This document shows positions 49,833 to 58,411 of a stretch of 64,000 bases of DNA, piece by piece. The translations under genes and the position numbers were made by a program. Each line of letters starts with the position of its first letter. Within the stretch, counting starts at the first letter, position 1. The notes below the pieces were generated by a model. It had not been told where the DNA came from. It saw only the letters and a list, made by a program, of their open reading frames with translations, and ran no database searches. The DNA is from Metabacillus arenae (GTDB lineage: Bacteria; Bacillota; Bacilli; Bacillales; Bacillaceae), in NCBI RefSeq assembly GCF_014773385.1, contig NZ_JACXAI010000005.1:62001-126000 (forward strand). The letters run 5' to 3'.

Positions 49833-52800
49833 GAATAAATCTTCCTTTCTATTGCACATAGAGGAATTTGAATTTTTGTTTCTTTTCCATTTTCGACATA
49901 GTAACCAAAACCAGGGTGAATTTCTTCTTCTTTTCTATTATAGGACAAAGTATATAGCGTTTGCTCTGATTTTTTCATCAGAATGAGTGCCTGGCGTATT
50001 TGCTTAATTTCACTTGTAAATGAATCAAAGCCTTTTGTCAGCTCGTTATTGTTGCCTGATATAACAAGATGGAAGCCTAGATGACTGTAATTTTTCATGA
50101 AGCGTGTCATTCTTTCCTGAATCATCGTATCAATCGTTTGTAAGAACCTAGAGTAGCCATCAATGACAAGTAGAATCTGTTTAAAAGCTAGAGTATGGAC
50201 AGATCCTTGGGCTACTGCCTCTAAATATGCTTGTTCTCTTCTATTAAAGGCAGCTTCAACTGAATCTAACCATGAAACAATTTGGTCCTTTGTTTCCATA
50301 TACGCAGCTTTTTCTTCTGTTGCGAAACTAGAAAGTCCGCGGTCAATTGAGTCAAAAATACCAATTTCTTCAATATCCTGGGTTAGCAGTGTATTTAACA
50401 CAACCTTTAAGACATTGGTTTTACCTTTTTGCGATTGACCGAGTACGAGACAATGCTTGTTCTTTGGCAGATTAATAGAAACAGGCTGAACTAGCTCTTC
50501 ATCAAGCCCAATCGGAATAATTCCAGGCTGATTGCTTTCTTCAGCATATTGGGTAAAGTTAATCATAGTCAGTTCAGAAGGCAGCATAGGAACTTGCTTT
50601 GGCTTAGAAATCCCTTTATATTTAACTACCAGATCCTGGATGTCTTCTTTCATTTGTTCATGAAGCTCATAATCATCCTTACCCTCAGAAGCCATAAATA
50701 CCTGTGAAAAAAAGGCTTGGTCACGCTTGATAATTGCTCTGCCTGGAATTGGTTCAGGAGCAAATGAAACCTTGCCAAGAACCATATACGATTCAGAATT
50801 GTCCATTAAATAATGAACTACCTTTGTTTTTAAATTATTCATTAACGACTGGCGAATAGAGTTAATTCTTGTAGCTGTCAGAATCATATAGATTCCAAGA
50901 GATTGACCATCCCTTGCAAACTGAGTCATTTGCATTTCCATATCTTGCATTTCTTCTTTAACTAAATCAAAATTATCAATTGTAATAAACAGTAATGGTA
51001 GCTTCTTCTCACTTAAAGAGTTGTACATTTTAATACTGCTGACTTCTGCTTGCTGGAAAAGCTGTTTTCTATAAGCAATTTCATCCTTTAAAATACGGAT
51101 GAACTTTTCTGTTTTCCGTTCTTCATCAATTAAAAAGAAATCAGCAGTGTGAGGCAGCTGCTTTAAAGGCAGCAAAGATCCATTACCAAAATCAAATAAA
51201 TAGTAATGAGCCTCTTCGGGACTAAATTTAGTAGCAATACTTAACAGAAGGGTCATAACTGTTTGTGATTTTCCATATCCTGATGAACCAAATATTCCTA
51301 TGTTACCGTCGGCCATTAGCTGATAGGAATAAGGTGTTTGACTTTGCTTTTCTGGTTCGTCTATTAAACCTAATAGAATTTCATGATCATTTTCTGTTGT
51401 ATAAGTGAAACGTGACATTCGGCTAGCAAGAGGAGGCAGCCATGGACTATTCAGCTTCTTAATGCCCATTGTCTGTTGAATCTCTTCAATTTTATTAACT
51501 ACGACCTCTATCTCAGATTCCACATCTTTTTTGTGTCCTGTCTCTGCTGATATATCAGATAAAGGAACAAGGCCAAGATCAGTAACAATTGCTACCTCAT
51601 CCTCTGCCTCCTGGGTCTCTTCCATGTACGGGGCACCGCTCCAAGCAGATTGGAAAAGCTCATAAACTTCATTATTTCCAACTTGCAGATAGCCGCGGCC
51701 AGTTACTGTAATAGAAGCAGCATCAGAGTTTTTAATAATTTCCCGGCTGTCAGCTGCGTCCTGTACTTTTAAAGCTACCTTGAAACGCGCATTACTCCAA
51801 ATTTGATCATCAATGACGCCGCCTGGCTTTTGAGTTGCCAAAATAAGGTGGACACCTAAGCTTCTCCCTATCCTTGCAGCACTGACAAGCTCACGAATAA
51901 AATCCGGCTCTTCACTTTTAAGCTCGGCAAACTCATCAGAAATAAGGAACAGATGAGGCAAAGGTTCATCAGTCTTATTCTGCTTGTAAAGCTTTGTATA
52001 ATCATTGATATGGTTCACTTGAAAGCGATCAAATAAGCGTTGACGCCTTTTCAATTCACTTTTAATCGATGCAAGTGCACGGTTACTAAAGTTTTTGCTG
52101 CCTTCAATATTTGTAATCGTCCCTAACAAATGCGGTATATCCTTAAACGGCTGGGCCATTCCTCCACCTTTATAATCGATTAATAGAAATGCAACTTCAT
52201 GGGGATGGAAATGAACAGCTAAAGACAAAATGTATGTCTGTAAAAACTCACTTTTCCCTGATCCTGTCGTCCCGGCAAGCAATCCATGAGGACCATGTGC
52301 TTTTTCGTGAAGATTTAACTCAACAAGATCTGTCTTTCCTTTTAATCCGATAGGGACGGAAAGGGACTTTGAAGATTCTCTCGTTAACCAGTTCTGTTCA
52401 ATTGGCAGATCATCTACTTCTTTTGCATGAAATAATTCTAGAAAAGATACACTTTGAGGAATAGAATTAGTAATCCCGACCTGATGATCGAGCGTTCGCA
52501 GCATCCTTGCATATTCCTCGTTCCCTTTATAATGATGTTCATCAAGCTTAAACGGGATTTGAACGGCCTTTTTCTCCTGGATGAGGATGTCCCCTTCAAG
52601 ATCATTCACATAGCGTACAAGAGTATGGATGTTTTCTGATAAGCTCTCCTTTGTTTCTGCTGCAAATATAACTGAAATCCCGAGATGAGAGGACTCCCCT
52701 TCTAAGTACTCAAGAATGACATGATCAGAAAGCAATTGATAATCTGTAATGATAAAGACAATATGCGGTGTGTGTCTTACTTTGTCCTCTTGCTCAGCCA

Positions 52801-54313
52801 GGTCACGGTCACGTAAGATTTCATAAATAGAAGAAAGCAATTGATCCCGTGTTTGTTCATTATAAATAAGCCCTTTTGCATAAGCGTGTGGCAGCTGAAA
52901 ATGTGGGAGCCATTTTACCCATTCCCACTTGCTATATTCTTTCTCATTAAAAATAAACACAAATCGCACGTCATGATAGCTATGAAAAAAGGCTAGCTGG
53001 CCAATTAATTGATGAATTTCTTTTTTAACAATGGAAGGTTTTCCAATTAGACCCATTGCTCCAACTGATAGATCCACGTTAATTGGAACAGGACCCACTT
53101 CGCGATATACTTTTTCCATGAGCTGTGATTGTTCGAGCAGATCATCTATTTCTCTGTTCGCCATGTCTCCAGAGCTGATGGATACTTGATAACTGGAAGG
53201 GACCTTGCCTGTCCCAATTCGAAGCTGGAGTAAGTCTGTACTCTCAAGTGTTCTCTCCCAAATCCGATCTGAGATTTGTTCAGTTAAATACTTCATCCGT
53301 TCAAACGAAGGAAAATGATGATAGAGAACCTGCTTTTGCTTATCAGCTAATTCCTGCAGCTCTTGGCGTTTATTTTCGAGATATACTGTGTAGACTCTTT
53401 GTCTACGTTCTTTACGCCTCTTATAGTTGCCTTTTTCTTTAAAGAATTGTACGGTAGATGTAATTAAGGTCATTCCAAACATCACCATTGAAATAATAAT
53501 AAAAATTCCCCTTGGTGCAACTAAAGCAACAATTCCCATGACCATAAGCATGACGAGGGGCGGAAGAATAATCATCCAAAGTCCGCGGTTATGATCTTCT
53601 GCTTCCTGACTAGGGAAGGATAAGGAGACCTTTTCTTTAGGAAGATCGTAAATCATGCGTGGTGTCCGTCTATATACTGGGTATTTTTTTTTCATTTCAG
53701 ATGTAGGTCTCTCCGTTTTCGAGAGAGCTGTTTGATATTCATCCTTGCTTGCCAGCTGCATGAGGTCATCTTCAATGAATTGAATTGTCATAAAAGGCCA
53801 GAATAGAATGTCTCCAACTTTTACTTCGGTTTCAGCCTCAACTTTTTTCCCATTGAGATAGATATTTTGACTCATTGGTGATACAAACCAATGATTGTTA
53901 ATGTTTAATAGGGTAAAAGACTCATTACTTGATAAAAATTCAGATGAAGAGTCAATGAAAACATCTGCAGATGAATCTTTTGTTGAAAAATTCAATTCAC
54001 GACGATGACCTGTATAAAAGGTTTCTGAATTTTGACTTGATGGAGTTAAATAAAAGTGCATCGTTTGGTTGTTTTCAGTCAATTGAAAAGGCTTTTCCGT
54101 TGTTAACGTCCCTAAATTTGTATCCTTCTTCCATATAATAAGTCCATCTTCTTCGTTATGTTTTGTAAAAGATAAGGACTCTTGAGTAAAAGGGAAGTCA
54201 GAAATTGTTATAGTTTGCTGATTTTCCTTCCCCAACGAAAAAGGGCGAAATGACTGATAGTCGAACTCATATTGTTGATATGATTGTCCATAAAATACCC
54301 ATAATAAGCTCAT
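49829..54313 (-). CDS. essC: Type VII secretion ATPase EssC (YukBA)
   Basis: 1494 aa, almost exactly the length of YukBA. Two N-terminal FHA-like domains (about 1-190), a two-helix membrane region (about 244-292), then three FtsK/SpoIIIE-type ATPase domains with Walker A at about 683 (GTTGSGKSEF), 1013 (GSSGYGKSQT) and 1294 (GQSQKGKTNV). The first domain has Walker B LISDEFAEL. The third Walker motif is imperfect, as usual for EssC D3. It powers and selects WXG100 substrates. RBS AGGAGGTGATTTC is ideal. The stop overlaps esaA by four bases. Confidence 0.96.
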   Translation of the reverse strand: MSLLWVFYGQSYQQYEFDYQSFRPFSLGKENQQTITISDFPFTQESLSFTKHNEEDGLIIWKKDTNLGTLTTEKPFQLTENNQTMHFYLTPSSQNSETFYTGHRRELNFSTKDSSADVFIDSSSEFLSSNESFTLLNINNHWFVSPMSQNIYLNGKKVEAETEVKVGDILFWPFMTIQFIEDDLMQLASKDEYQTALSKTERPTSEMKKKYPVYRRTPRMIYDLPKEKVSLSFPSQEAEDHNRGLWMIILPPLVMLMVMGIVALVAPRGIFIIISMVMFGMTLITSTVQFFKEKGNYKRRKERRQRVYTVYLENKRQELQELADKQKQVLYHHFPSFERMKYLTEQISDRIWERTLESTDLLQLRIGTGKVPSSYQVSISSGDMANREIDDLLEQSQLMEKVYREVGPVPINVDLSVGAMGLIGKPSIVKKEIHQLIGQLAFFHSYHDVRFVFIFNEKEYSKWEWVKWLPHFQLPHAYAKGLIYNEQTRDQLLSSIYEILRDRDLAEQEDKVRHTPHIVFIITDYQLLSDHVILEYLEGESSHLGISVIFAAETKESLSENIHTLVRYVNDLEGDILIQEKKAVQIPFKLDEHHYKGNEEYARMLRTLDHQVGITNSIPQSVSFLELFHAKEVDDLPIEQNWLTRESSKSLSVPIGLKGKTDLVELNLHEKAHGPHGLLAGTTGSGKSEFLQTYILSLAVHFHPHEVAFLLIDYKGGGMAQPFKDIPHLLGTITNIEGSKNFSNRALASIKSELKRRQRLFDRFQVNHINDYTKLYKQNKTDEPLPHLFLISDEFAELKSEEPDFIRELVSAARIGRSLGVHLILATQKPGGVIDDQIWSNARFKVALKVQDAADSREIIKNSDAASITVTGRGYLQVGNNEVYELFQSAWSGAPYMEETQEAEDEVAIVTDLGLVPLSDISAETGHKKDVESEIEVVVNKIEEIQQTMGIKKLNSPWLPPLASRMSRFTYTTENDHEILLGLIDEPEKQSQTPYSYQLMADGNIGIFGSSGYGKSQTVMTLLLSIATKFSPEEAHYYLFDFGNGSLLPLKQLPHTADFFLIDEERKTEKFIRILKDEIAYRKQLFQQAEVSSIKMYNSLSEKKLPLLFITIDNFDLVKEEMQDMEMQMTQFARDGQSLGIYMILTATRINSIRQSLMNNLKTKVVHYLMDNSESYMVLGKVSFAPEPIPGRAIIKRDQAFFSQVFMASEGKDDYELHEQMKEDIQDLVVKYKGISKPKQVPMLPSELTMINFTQYAEESNQPGIIPIGLDEELVQPVSINLPKNKHCLVLGQSQKGKTNVLKVVLNTLLTQDIEEIGIFDSIDRGLSSFATEEKAAYMETKDQIVSWLDSVEAAFNRREQAYLEAVAQGSVHTLAFKQILLVIDGYSRFLQTIDTMIQERMTRFMKNYSHLGFHLVISGNNNELTKGFDSFTSEIKQIRQALILMKKSEQTLYTLSYNRKEEEIHPGFGYYVENGKETKIQIPLCAIERKIYS

Positions 54314-54337
54314 GAAATCACCTCCTGAAGCACGGGT

Positions 54338-55660
54338 TTAGTTTGCAGATTTCTCTTTAGGTTGTTCTTCGGACGCTTCCTTCTGATCAGCTGGCTGGTT
54401 TTGATCTTTTGCAGGCTGCTGATCATTTTTTTGTTCCGCAGGCTGTTGCTGTTCTACCTGCTCTCTTGCCTGTTGCTCATCCTCCTGCTGCTGCTCTTCT
54501 TCACGCTGGGCTTCTTTTTCTTCTTGATATTGTTCTATTTCAGACTCTACTTCTTCTAACTGCTTTTGTTTTTCTTCACTAGAAAGGCTTTCATCAGATT
54601 TAATTTCTTCTTCATATTTTAATAGTCCAAACATAATGAGATCACGGTCCTCAAGAGAGCGCGCTATGTCTAATGCATCCTTCGCAGTTCCTCTCCCAAT
54701 ATGAATCCAATAATCAAAGTACCTCGGGTCAGATTGAAGAGTAATCGTGTTCCGAACATTCTCCTTTTGCTCTTCTGTTAATGATTCGTTCACAATAAAA
54801 GCTGAGGCAAGCTGAAACTTGACTACGTTAGGCATCTCTTCAACACCATAGTTTGAAAGTGTATTCACAACCTCACTATAGTCACTGCCAAGAAATTGTT
54901 CATTACTTGCAACAAATGCTTCCTGTTTGGGCTGTAAAATAAACATAGAGTATATAGTATAAATTAACGCGGGAATCAAACAAATAAGAAATCCTAAAGC
55001 TATGTATCGGGTTAGCTTCCATTTTTTTTGAGGAATGTGAATAAGTGATTTTTCACTTTCCTCTAGTTGAACGATTTTCTCTTCAAGTAAATGGAGAAGC
55101 TCCTCTTCTGTTTCAGCTGATAATACCTCTTTAGAAAGTGGTGTTAGCTCTAATGTCTCGTGAAAATTAAGGTATTGATGAAACGTATATTTATGATCAA
55201 TGGCTGCAGCTACAGTTGCTTTCAGCTCAATCCATAATCGGTCAGCATCTTTTTCATATGGCGGAAGGCTCTCTTTTACTCCATAGTGAAGAAAGTAAGG
55301 AGTTAAACTTTGATCAAAGACAATATTTTCTGGGCATACGCAAAGATGCAGCCTGGAAAAGGAGAAGTCTTTTACTTGTTTAACAAGCTGATAAGCTAGT
55401 AAGTATTTGCTGTGCATGTTTTTTTTCTTTATATGAAGGAAAGATAAATAGCTTTCAGGCGGCTTTACAACAATTTTTAATTCATCATCTGACAGAATAA
55501 TATCTCTTTGGATGGATGGGTCCATTTCCTTGACCATGTCCATCTCAACGGCATGATCTAGTTTAATTTTTTCTTTTTGGAAGGAAAAGGTGTAGCCGTC
55601 TTCCTTCGTGATAATGGCTTCAAGCTGCTGTTGTAAGTACGATTGTTTTTTCTCAGACAT
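54338..55660 (-). CDS. essB: Type VII secretion protein EssB (YukC)
   Basis: 440 aa from ATG 55660; AAGGAG is six bases upstream, whereas the earlier ATG at 55675 merges with the esaB stop. N-terminal pseudokinase domain to about residue 210 without kinase catalytic residues, one membrane helix (TRYIALGFLICLIPALIYTIYSMFI), and an extracellular part ending in a low-complexity Gln/Glu tail (QQQEDEQQAREQVEQQQ). EssB homodimers bridge EssC and other subunits. The repetitive tail is compositionally unusual but common in this family. Confidence 0.92.
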   Translation of the reverse strand: MSEKKQSYLQQQLEAIITKEDGYTFSFQKEKIKLDHAVEMDMVKEMDPSIQRDIILSDDELKIVVKPPESYLSFLHIKKKNMHSKYLLAYQLVKQVKDFSFSRLHLCVCPENIVFDQSLTPYFLHYGVKESLPPYEKDADRLWIELKATVAAAIDHKYTFHQYLNFHETLELTPLSKEVLSAETEEELLHLLEEKIVQLEESEKSLIHIPQKKWKLTRYIALGFLICLIPALIYTIYSMFILQPKQEAFVASNEQFLGSDYSEVVNTLSNYGVEEMPNVVKFQLASAFIVNESLTEEQKENVRNTITLQSDPRYFDYWIHIGRGTAKDALDIARSLEDRDLIMFGLLKYEEEIKSDESLSSEEKQKQLEEVESEIEQYQEEKEAQREEEQQQEDEQQAREQVEQQQPAEQKNDQQPAKDQNQPADQKEASEEQPKEKSAN

Positions 55661-55671
55661 GGGATACTCCT

Positions 55672-55911
55672 TCATAAGATTTCAAATCGGTCTCCGGTGG
55701 TGATCCCGCACTCCACCAGTTTACGGTTTCCTGAAACGACAATTTGTTTGTTGGGAATACGTACCCAGTACCCTTCTCGAGGTGGGTCAGAAATGTATCT
55801 GGCCTGCCAAACAATATCCACTACTTTTTTCACAGAATGATAGTTGGATAGGCGAAGGTCGAATGTTTCACCTGTATAGTTTTTCAGATCTACTGTGACT
55901 TCTATATACAT
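55672..55911 (-). CDS. esaB: Type VII secretion ubiquitin-like protein EsaB (YukD)
   Basis: 79 aa with a ubiquitin-like beta-grasp pattern: YIEVTVDLKNYTGETFDLRL, then a helix (KKVVDIVWQ) and a final strand GDRFEIL. B. subtilis YukD is 79 aa too. Ubiquitin-like YukD/EsaB lacks a C-terminal diglycine and acts in the cytoplasm as a component or regulator of the secretion machine. It follows esxA by about 90 nt, with a terminator-like hairpin between, and its stop overlaps the first possible essB ATG. Confidence 0.93.
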   Translation of the reverse strand: MYIEVTVDLKNYTGETFDLRLSNYHSVKKVVDIVWQARYISDPPREGYWVRIPNKQIVVSGNRKLVECGITTGDRFEIL

Positions 55912-55922
55912 GTCTTTTCACC

Positions 55923-55964
55923 TCAAAAATAAGAAGCGCCTTCATTCCGATAAGAATTGGCGCT
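55923..55964 (-). terminator. Intra-operon terminator/attenuator between esxA and esaB
   Basis: On the minus strand AGCGCC (55959-55964) and GGCGCT (55935-55940) enclose an 18-nt loop with its own AATTC/GAATG pairing, followed by TCTTATTTTT. It would let most transcripts end after esxA. Confidence 0.75.
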
Positions 55965-56000
55965 CCTTTCTTCCCTGCATTTGATTGTCAGATGAAGCTA

Positions 56001-56294
56001 TTAACCACGAATTTGGCTAGCAATTTGTTGGTCAGCATCTTCAAGCGCACGAGATGTGCTATTAAGCTGAGTAGAAATTTCCTCTAATAGAGTCTGCATT
56101 TGAATAAAAGAAGGCTTTAAAGACTCATATTGCTCAGCAAATGCATTGCTGGCCTCACCAGTCCACATACCTTGAAGTTGGCTGATCATTGAATCTAAGC
56201 GAGTGATTTGTTCCCCAACACTATTACTTTCTGTGCTGTACTTGTTGGCCATATCTACTAGTTGTGCTGGTGTAACGCGAATTTCTCCTGGCAT
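56001..56294 (-). CDS. esxA: WXG100 secreted protein EsxA (YukE)
   Basis: 97 aa helical hairpin with the WXG motif W44-T45-G46 and a C-terminal export-type helix (RALEDADQQIASQIRG). This is the major substrate of the type VII system and forms dimers secreted through EssC. First gene after the SigmaA promoter at 56330-56358; AAGGAGAG precedes ATG. A terminator after it suggests it is made in excess over the machine. Confidence 0.95.
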   Translation of the reverse strand: MPGEIRVTPAQLVDMANKYSTESNSVGEQITRLDSMISQLQGMWTGEASNAFAEQYESLKPSFIQMQTLLEEISTQLNSTSRALEDADQQIASQIRG

Positions 56295-56329
56295 TAAAAA
56301 TCTCTCCTTTTTGTTTTCGATTTACTTTA

Positions 56330-56358
56330 ATTGTAAAAACAATAACATTAAAGGTCAA
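56330..56358 (-). promoter_or_regulatory. SigmaA promoter of the T7SS operon
   Basis: TTGACC (56353-56358) and TACAAT (56330-56335) with exactly 17 bp between on the minus strand, 36 nt before the esxA ATG. Confidence 0.7.
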
Positions 56359-56561
56359 TTGTTACTTCTAGAATAATGCTAAAATGGTAAATTATATCTA
56401 TCATTTCCCTTATTTGGGAATAACAAACCTTAACTAGCGGGTAATTATACTTATATTCTACCCATTAAATAGCTTAATAGTCCCCAATTGAGCGAATAGT
56501 CTAATAATATAGTGGTTTTATGATTAACTCCACATTTTTCAAGGGACTGCTTCTAACCTAT

Positions 56562-56888
56562 CTATATCTGAATCTCTTTTTCCTTATAATAAAGTGTAAC
56601 ATATTGCTTGTTCATATTGTTGATATAATGAGTATATTGAGGTGCAGCCGAATCCATTGCGACAAGCTGTTCACTGATGGTTGCTTCGTTTTTCATTTGG
56701 TGTTGAAGAATGGCCTCATTTATTTCTTTGATTATCTCGCCAGAACTATGCTCAAGCTCTTGTCGAATAATGTTTTTCATCTCTCTACCCAAGGTGCTCA
56801 TTTGCTCTAATAGGTATTTAAAATGAGCTGCCTTATCCCGTAGATCCTGATCTGCTTCCATTTCATGAAATTTGTAAAGTTGGCCCAT
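56562..56888 (-). CDS. Helical protein of unknown function upstream of the T7SS operon
   Basis: 108 aa, RBS AAGGAGGTAGC gives a secure start. All-helical and polar with no signal peptide or WXG motif: EADQDLRDKAAHFKYLLEQ, then an Glu/Lys-rich helix (IRQELEHSSGEIIKEINEAIL) and an end KQYVTLYYKEKEIQI. The size is in the range of WXG100-like proteins and LXG-partner chaperones, which motivates a guess at a T7SS accessory or substrate, but I see no sequence signature. It lies 66 nt after another unknown gene and 200 bp upstream of the esxA promoter, same strand. Confidence 0.6.
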   Translation of the reverse strand: MGQLYKFHEMEADQDLRDKAAHFKYLLEQMSTLGREMKNIIRQELEHSSGEIIKEINEAILQHQMKNEATISEQLVAMDSAAPQYTHYINNMNKQYVTLYYKEKEIQI

Positions 56889-56954
56889 ATGCTACCTCCT
56901 TTTTTCACCCTACTATCGGACTATAAAATAGGCAAAATGCGCCCTTCTTTGGTT

Positions 56955-57320
56955 TTATCTCAACTCAAAAATCGCAGCGATATCCTTTTCCTCTTCAAAC
57001 ATTTTTTCAATAGAAGTACGAATTCTTCCAAGAAGCTCTATTCCTTTAGCATGCTCATCTTGAAATTGGTGAATCGTGTGGGTAAACCGACCTGAAAATG
57101 CAGAACCTAAAGCAGGAATATGCTCATGTACTTGTATCCTCTTAAGCTCTTGGTTCCCTGACAAACTTAGCAGGTATTGATAGGAGAGTGGATTAGCTTC
57201 CATATCATAAATTCTATCAATTATTCTTCTTTTTCGTCTATCAAAATCTTCTAGGTAATTTTGCTCATATGCTAGTTTAAACTGATTAATGACATCTTCC
57301 TTTTGATGGTATGTATCCAT
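56955..57320 (-). CDS. Unknown protein, first of a pair upstream of the T7SS operon
   Basis: 121 aa, helical, charged (MDTYHQKEDVINQFKLAYEQ, RRKRRIIDRIYDMEANPLSY). It has no membrane segment, signal peptide or recognisable motif. The site AAAGAGG precedes ATG. The pair with the 108-aa protein is probably an operon, since the 66-nt gap has no terminator. A link to secretion is inferred only from position. Confidence 0.55.
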   Translation of the reverse strand: MDTYHQKEDVINQFKLAYEQNYLEDFDRRKRRIIDRIYDMEANPLSYQYLLSLSGNQELKRIQVHEHIPALGSAFSGRFTHTIHQFQDEHAKGIELLGRIRTSIEKMFEEEKDIAAIFELR

Positions 57321-57513
57321 GCCTCTTTGATAAATTCGAACAGCTGAGGAGAGGTTGATTTCAATTAAGGAGATTGATAGGGACTTTTATTTCAAGACGT
57401 TGGGTTATATGTTGTTGAGCTGGTGGTAATTTATTAACAGCATATTATGCTTAAGACACCTTAGTATGAAATTTTTTAGGAACTTTATAGACCACTCTTC
57501 TTCCTTTCCAACT

Positions 57514-57541
57514 ATAAAAGGACAACGCAGAACGTTGCCCT
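57514..57541 (-). terminator. Terminator of the methyltransferase gene
   Basis: On the minus strand GGGCAACG-TTCTG-CGTTGTCC followed by TTTTATAG, just past the stop codon. Confidence 0.8.
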
Positions 57542-57549
57542 CGACACTA

Positions 57550-58254
57550 TTAAGCTTTTATTATCTTTAGCATTGAATTTGCATTTTTTTGGAATTCATA
57601 TGAAACTTCAATCTCTTCGGTTGTGCATCCAGCATCTAAAAGATATCTTTTTAATAGATCTAAATGTTTATATCGCTTTCCTTCCAAATCTACTAAAGGA
57701 AAAATCCTAATTTCCTTTTTTGACACTCTTAATAATTCATTCACTGTTTTTATATGAAACTCATAGTCTAGTCTGTCTGCATACATAAATAAAAAATGTG
57801 CAGAAAGTATCATATCAAATTCTCCATCTTGAAACGGTAAATGAGGTAATGTAACAGGCACATACCGTTCATTAAATTCCTTCATATCATTTGTACAAGC
57901 ATTTAATGCAGCTAAACGTTTGGTTTTGAGATCTTCCACATCTGTAAAATGCTCCCAAACATAATGATCTCTCACTTTTTCCATGTGTTCCATTGCATGT
58001 TCAATGTCTTCAAACCCTTTATTTTTAAGGTCCTCTCTAGAATGATAATAAGCAATGTCGCATGCGGTTATATTTAATCCTAATTTGCTGCCTAGTGCAG
58101 TAAACGAACAAGCTCCTGCAGGACAGTCTAATATTTTTTTGCCCTTCAATTCTTCTGTTGAAAGAGAAAACATATCCACATACTCTTCGAATGTTCTTCC
58201 AATAAAAATAATTCTTTCCAAATCTAATTTCTTACTCGGCTCAACTCTACTCAT
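57550..58254 (-). CDS. Class I SAM-dependent methyltransferase
   Basis: 234 aa. SAM-binding motif I ILDCPAGACSFTALGSKLG (about 41-59) with the conserved acidic after TACDIAYYHS, and motif post-I LPFQDGEFDMILSAHFLF (about 138-155). The central region is unusual in carrying NACTNDMKEFNERYVPVTLPH before motif IV. The acceptor cannot be predicted; related proteins in Bacilli are annotated only as methyltransferases. Isolated by a terminator, with parS just upstream of its start. Confidence 0.78.
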   Translation of the reverse strand: MSRVEPSKKLDLERIIFIGRTFEEYVDMFSLSTEELKGKKILDCPAGACSFTALGSKLGLNITACDIAYYHSREDLKNKGFEDIEHAMEHMEKVRDHYVWEHFTDVEDLKTKRLAALNACTNDMKEFNERYVPVTLPHLPFQDGEFDMILSAHFLFMYADRLDYEFHIKTVNELLRVSKKEIRIFPLVDLEGKRYKHLDLLKRYLLDAGCTTEEIEVSYEFQKNANSMLKIIKA

Positions 58255-58369
58255 CTAAACTCACCTCTTTGCATGATTTAGTTATATAATAGCACTTTAG
58301 TAAAGGGTGCAGGAAGTTCTATTTGCTAATACTGGTAAAAAACCTTTTCCTATTAAAGTCCCAACTCAA

Positions 58370-58385
58370 TGTTTCACGTGAAACA
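58370..58385. promoter_or_regulatory. parS site (ParB/Spo0J binding)
   Basis: TGTTTCACGTGAAACA, a perfect consensus palindrome, lies between the methyltransferase and the ABC permease genes. It is the second site in the window, 33.4 kb from the first, so the window is within a parS-rich, probably origin-proximal domain. Confidence 0.95.
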
Positions 58386-58411
58386 CTAAGCAATCCACAG
58401 GCTCGGTAAAA

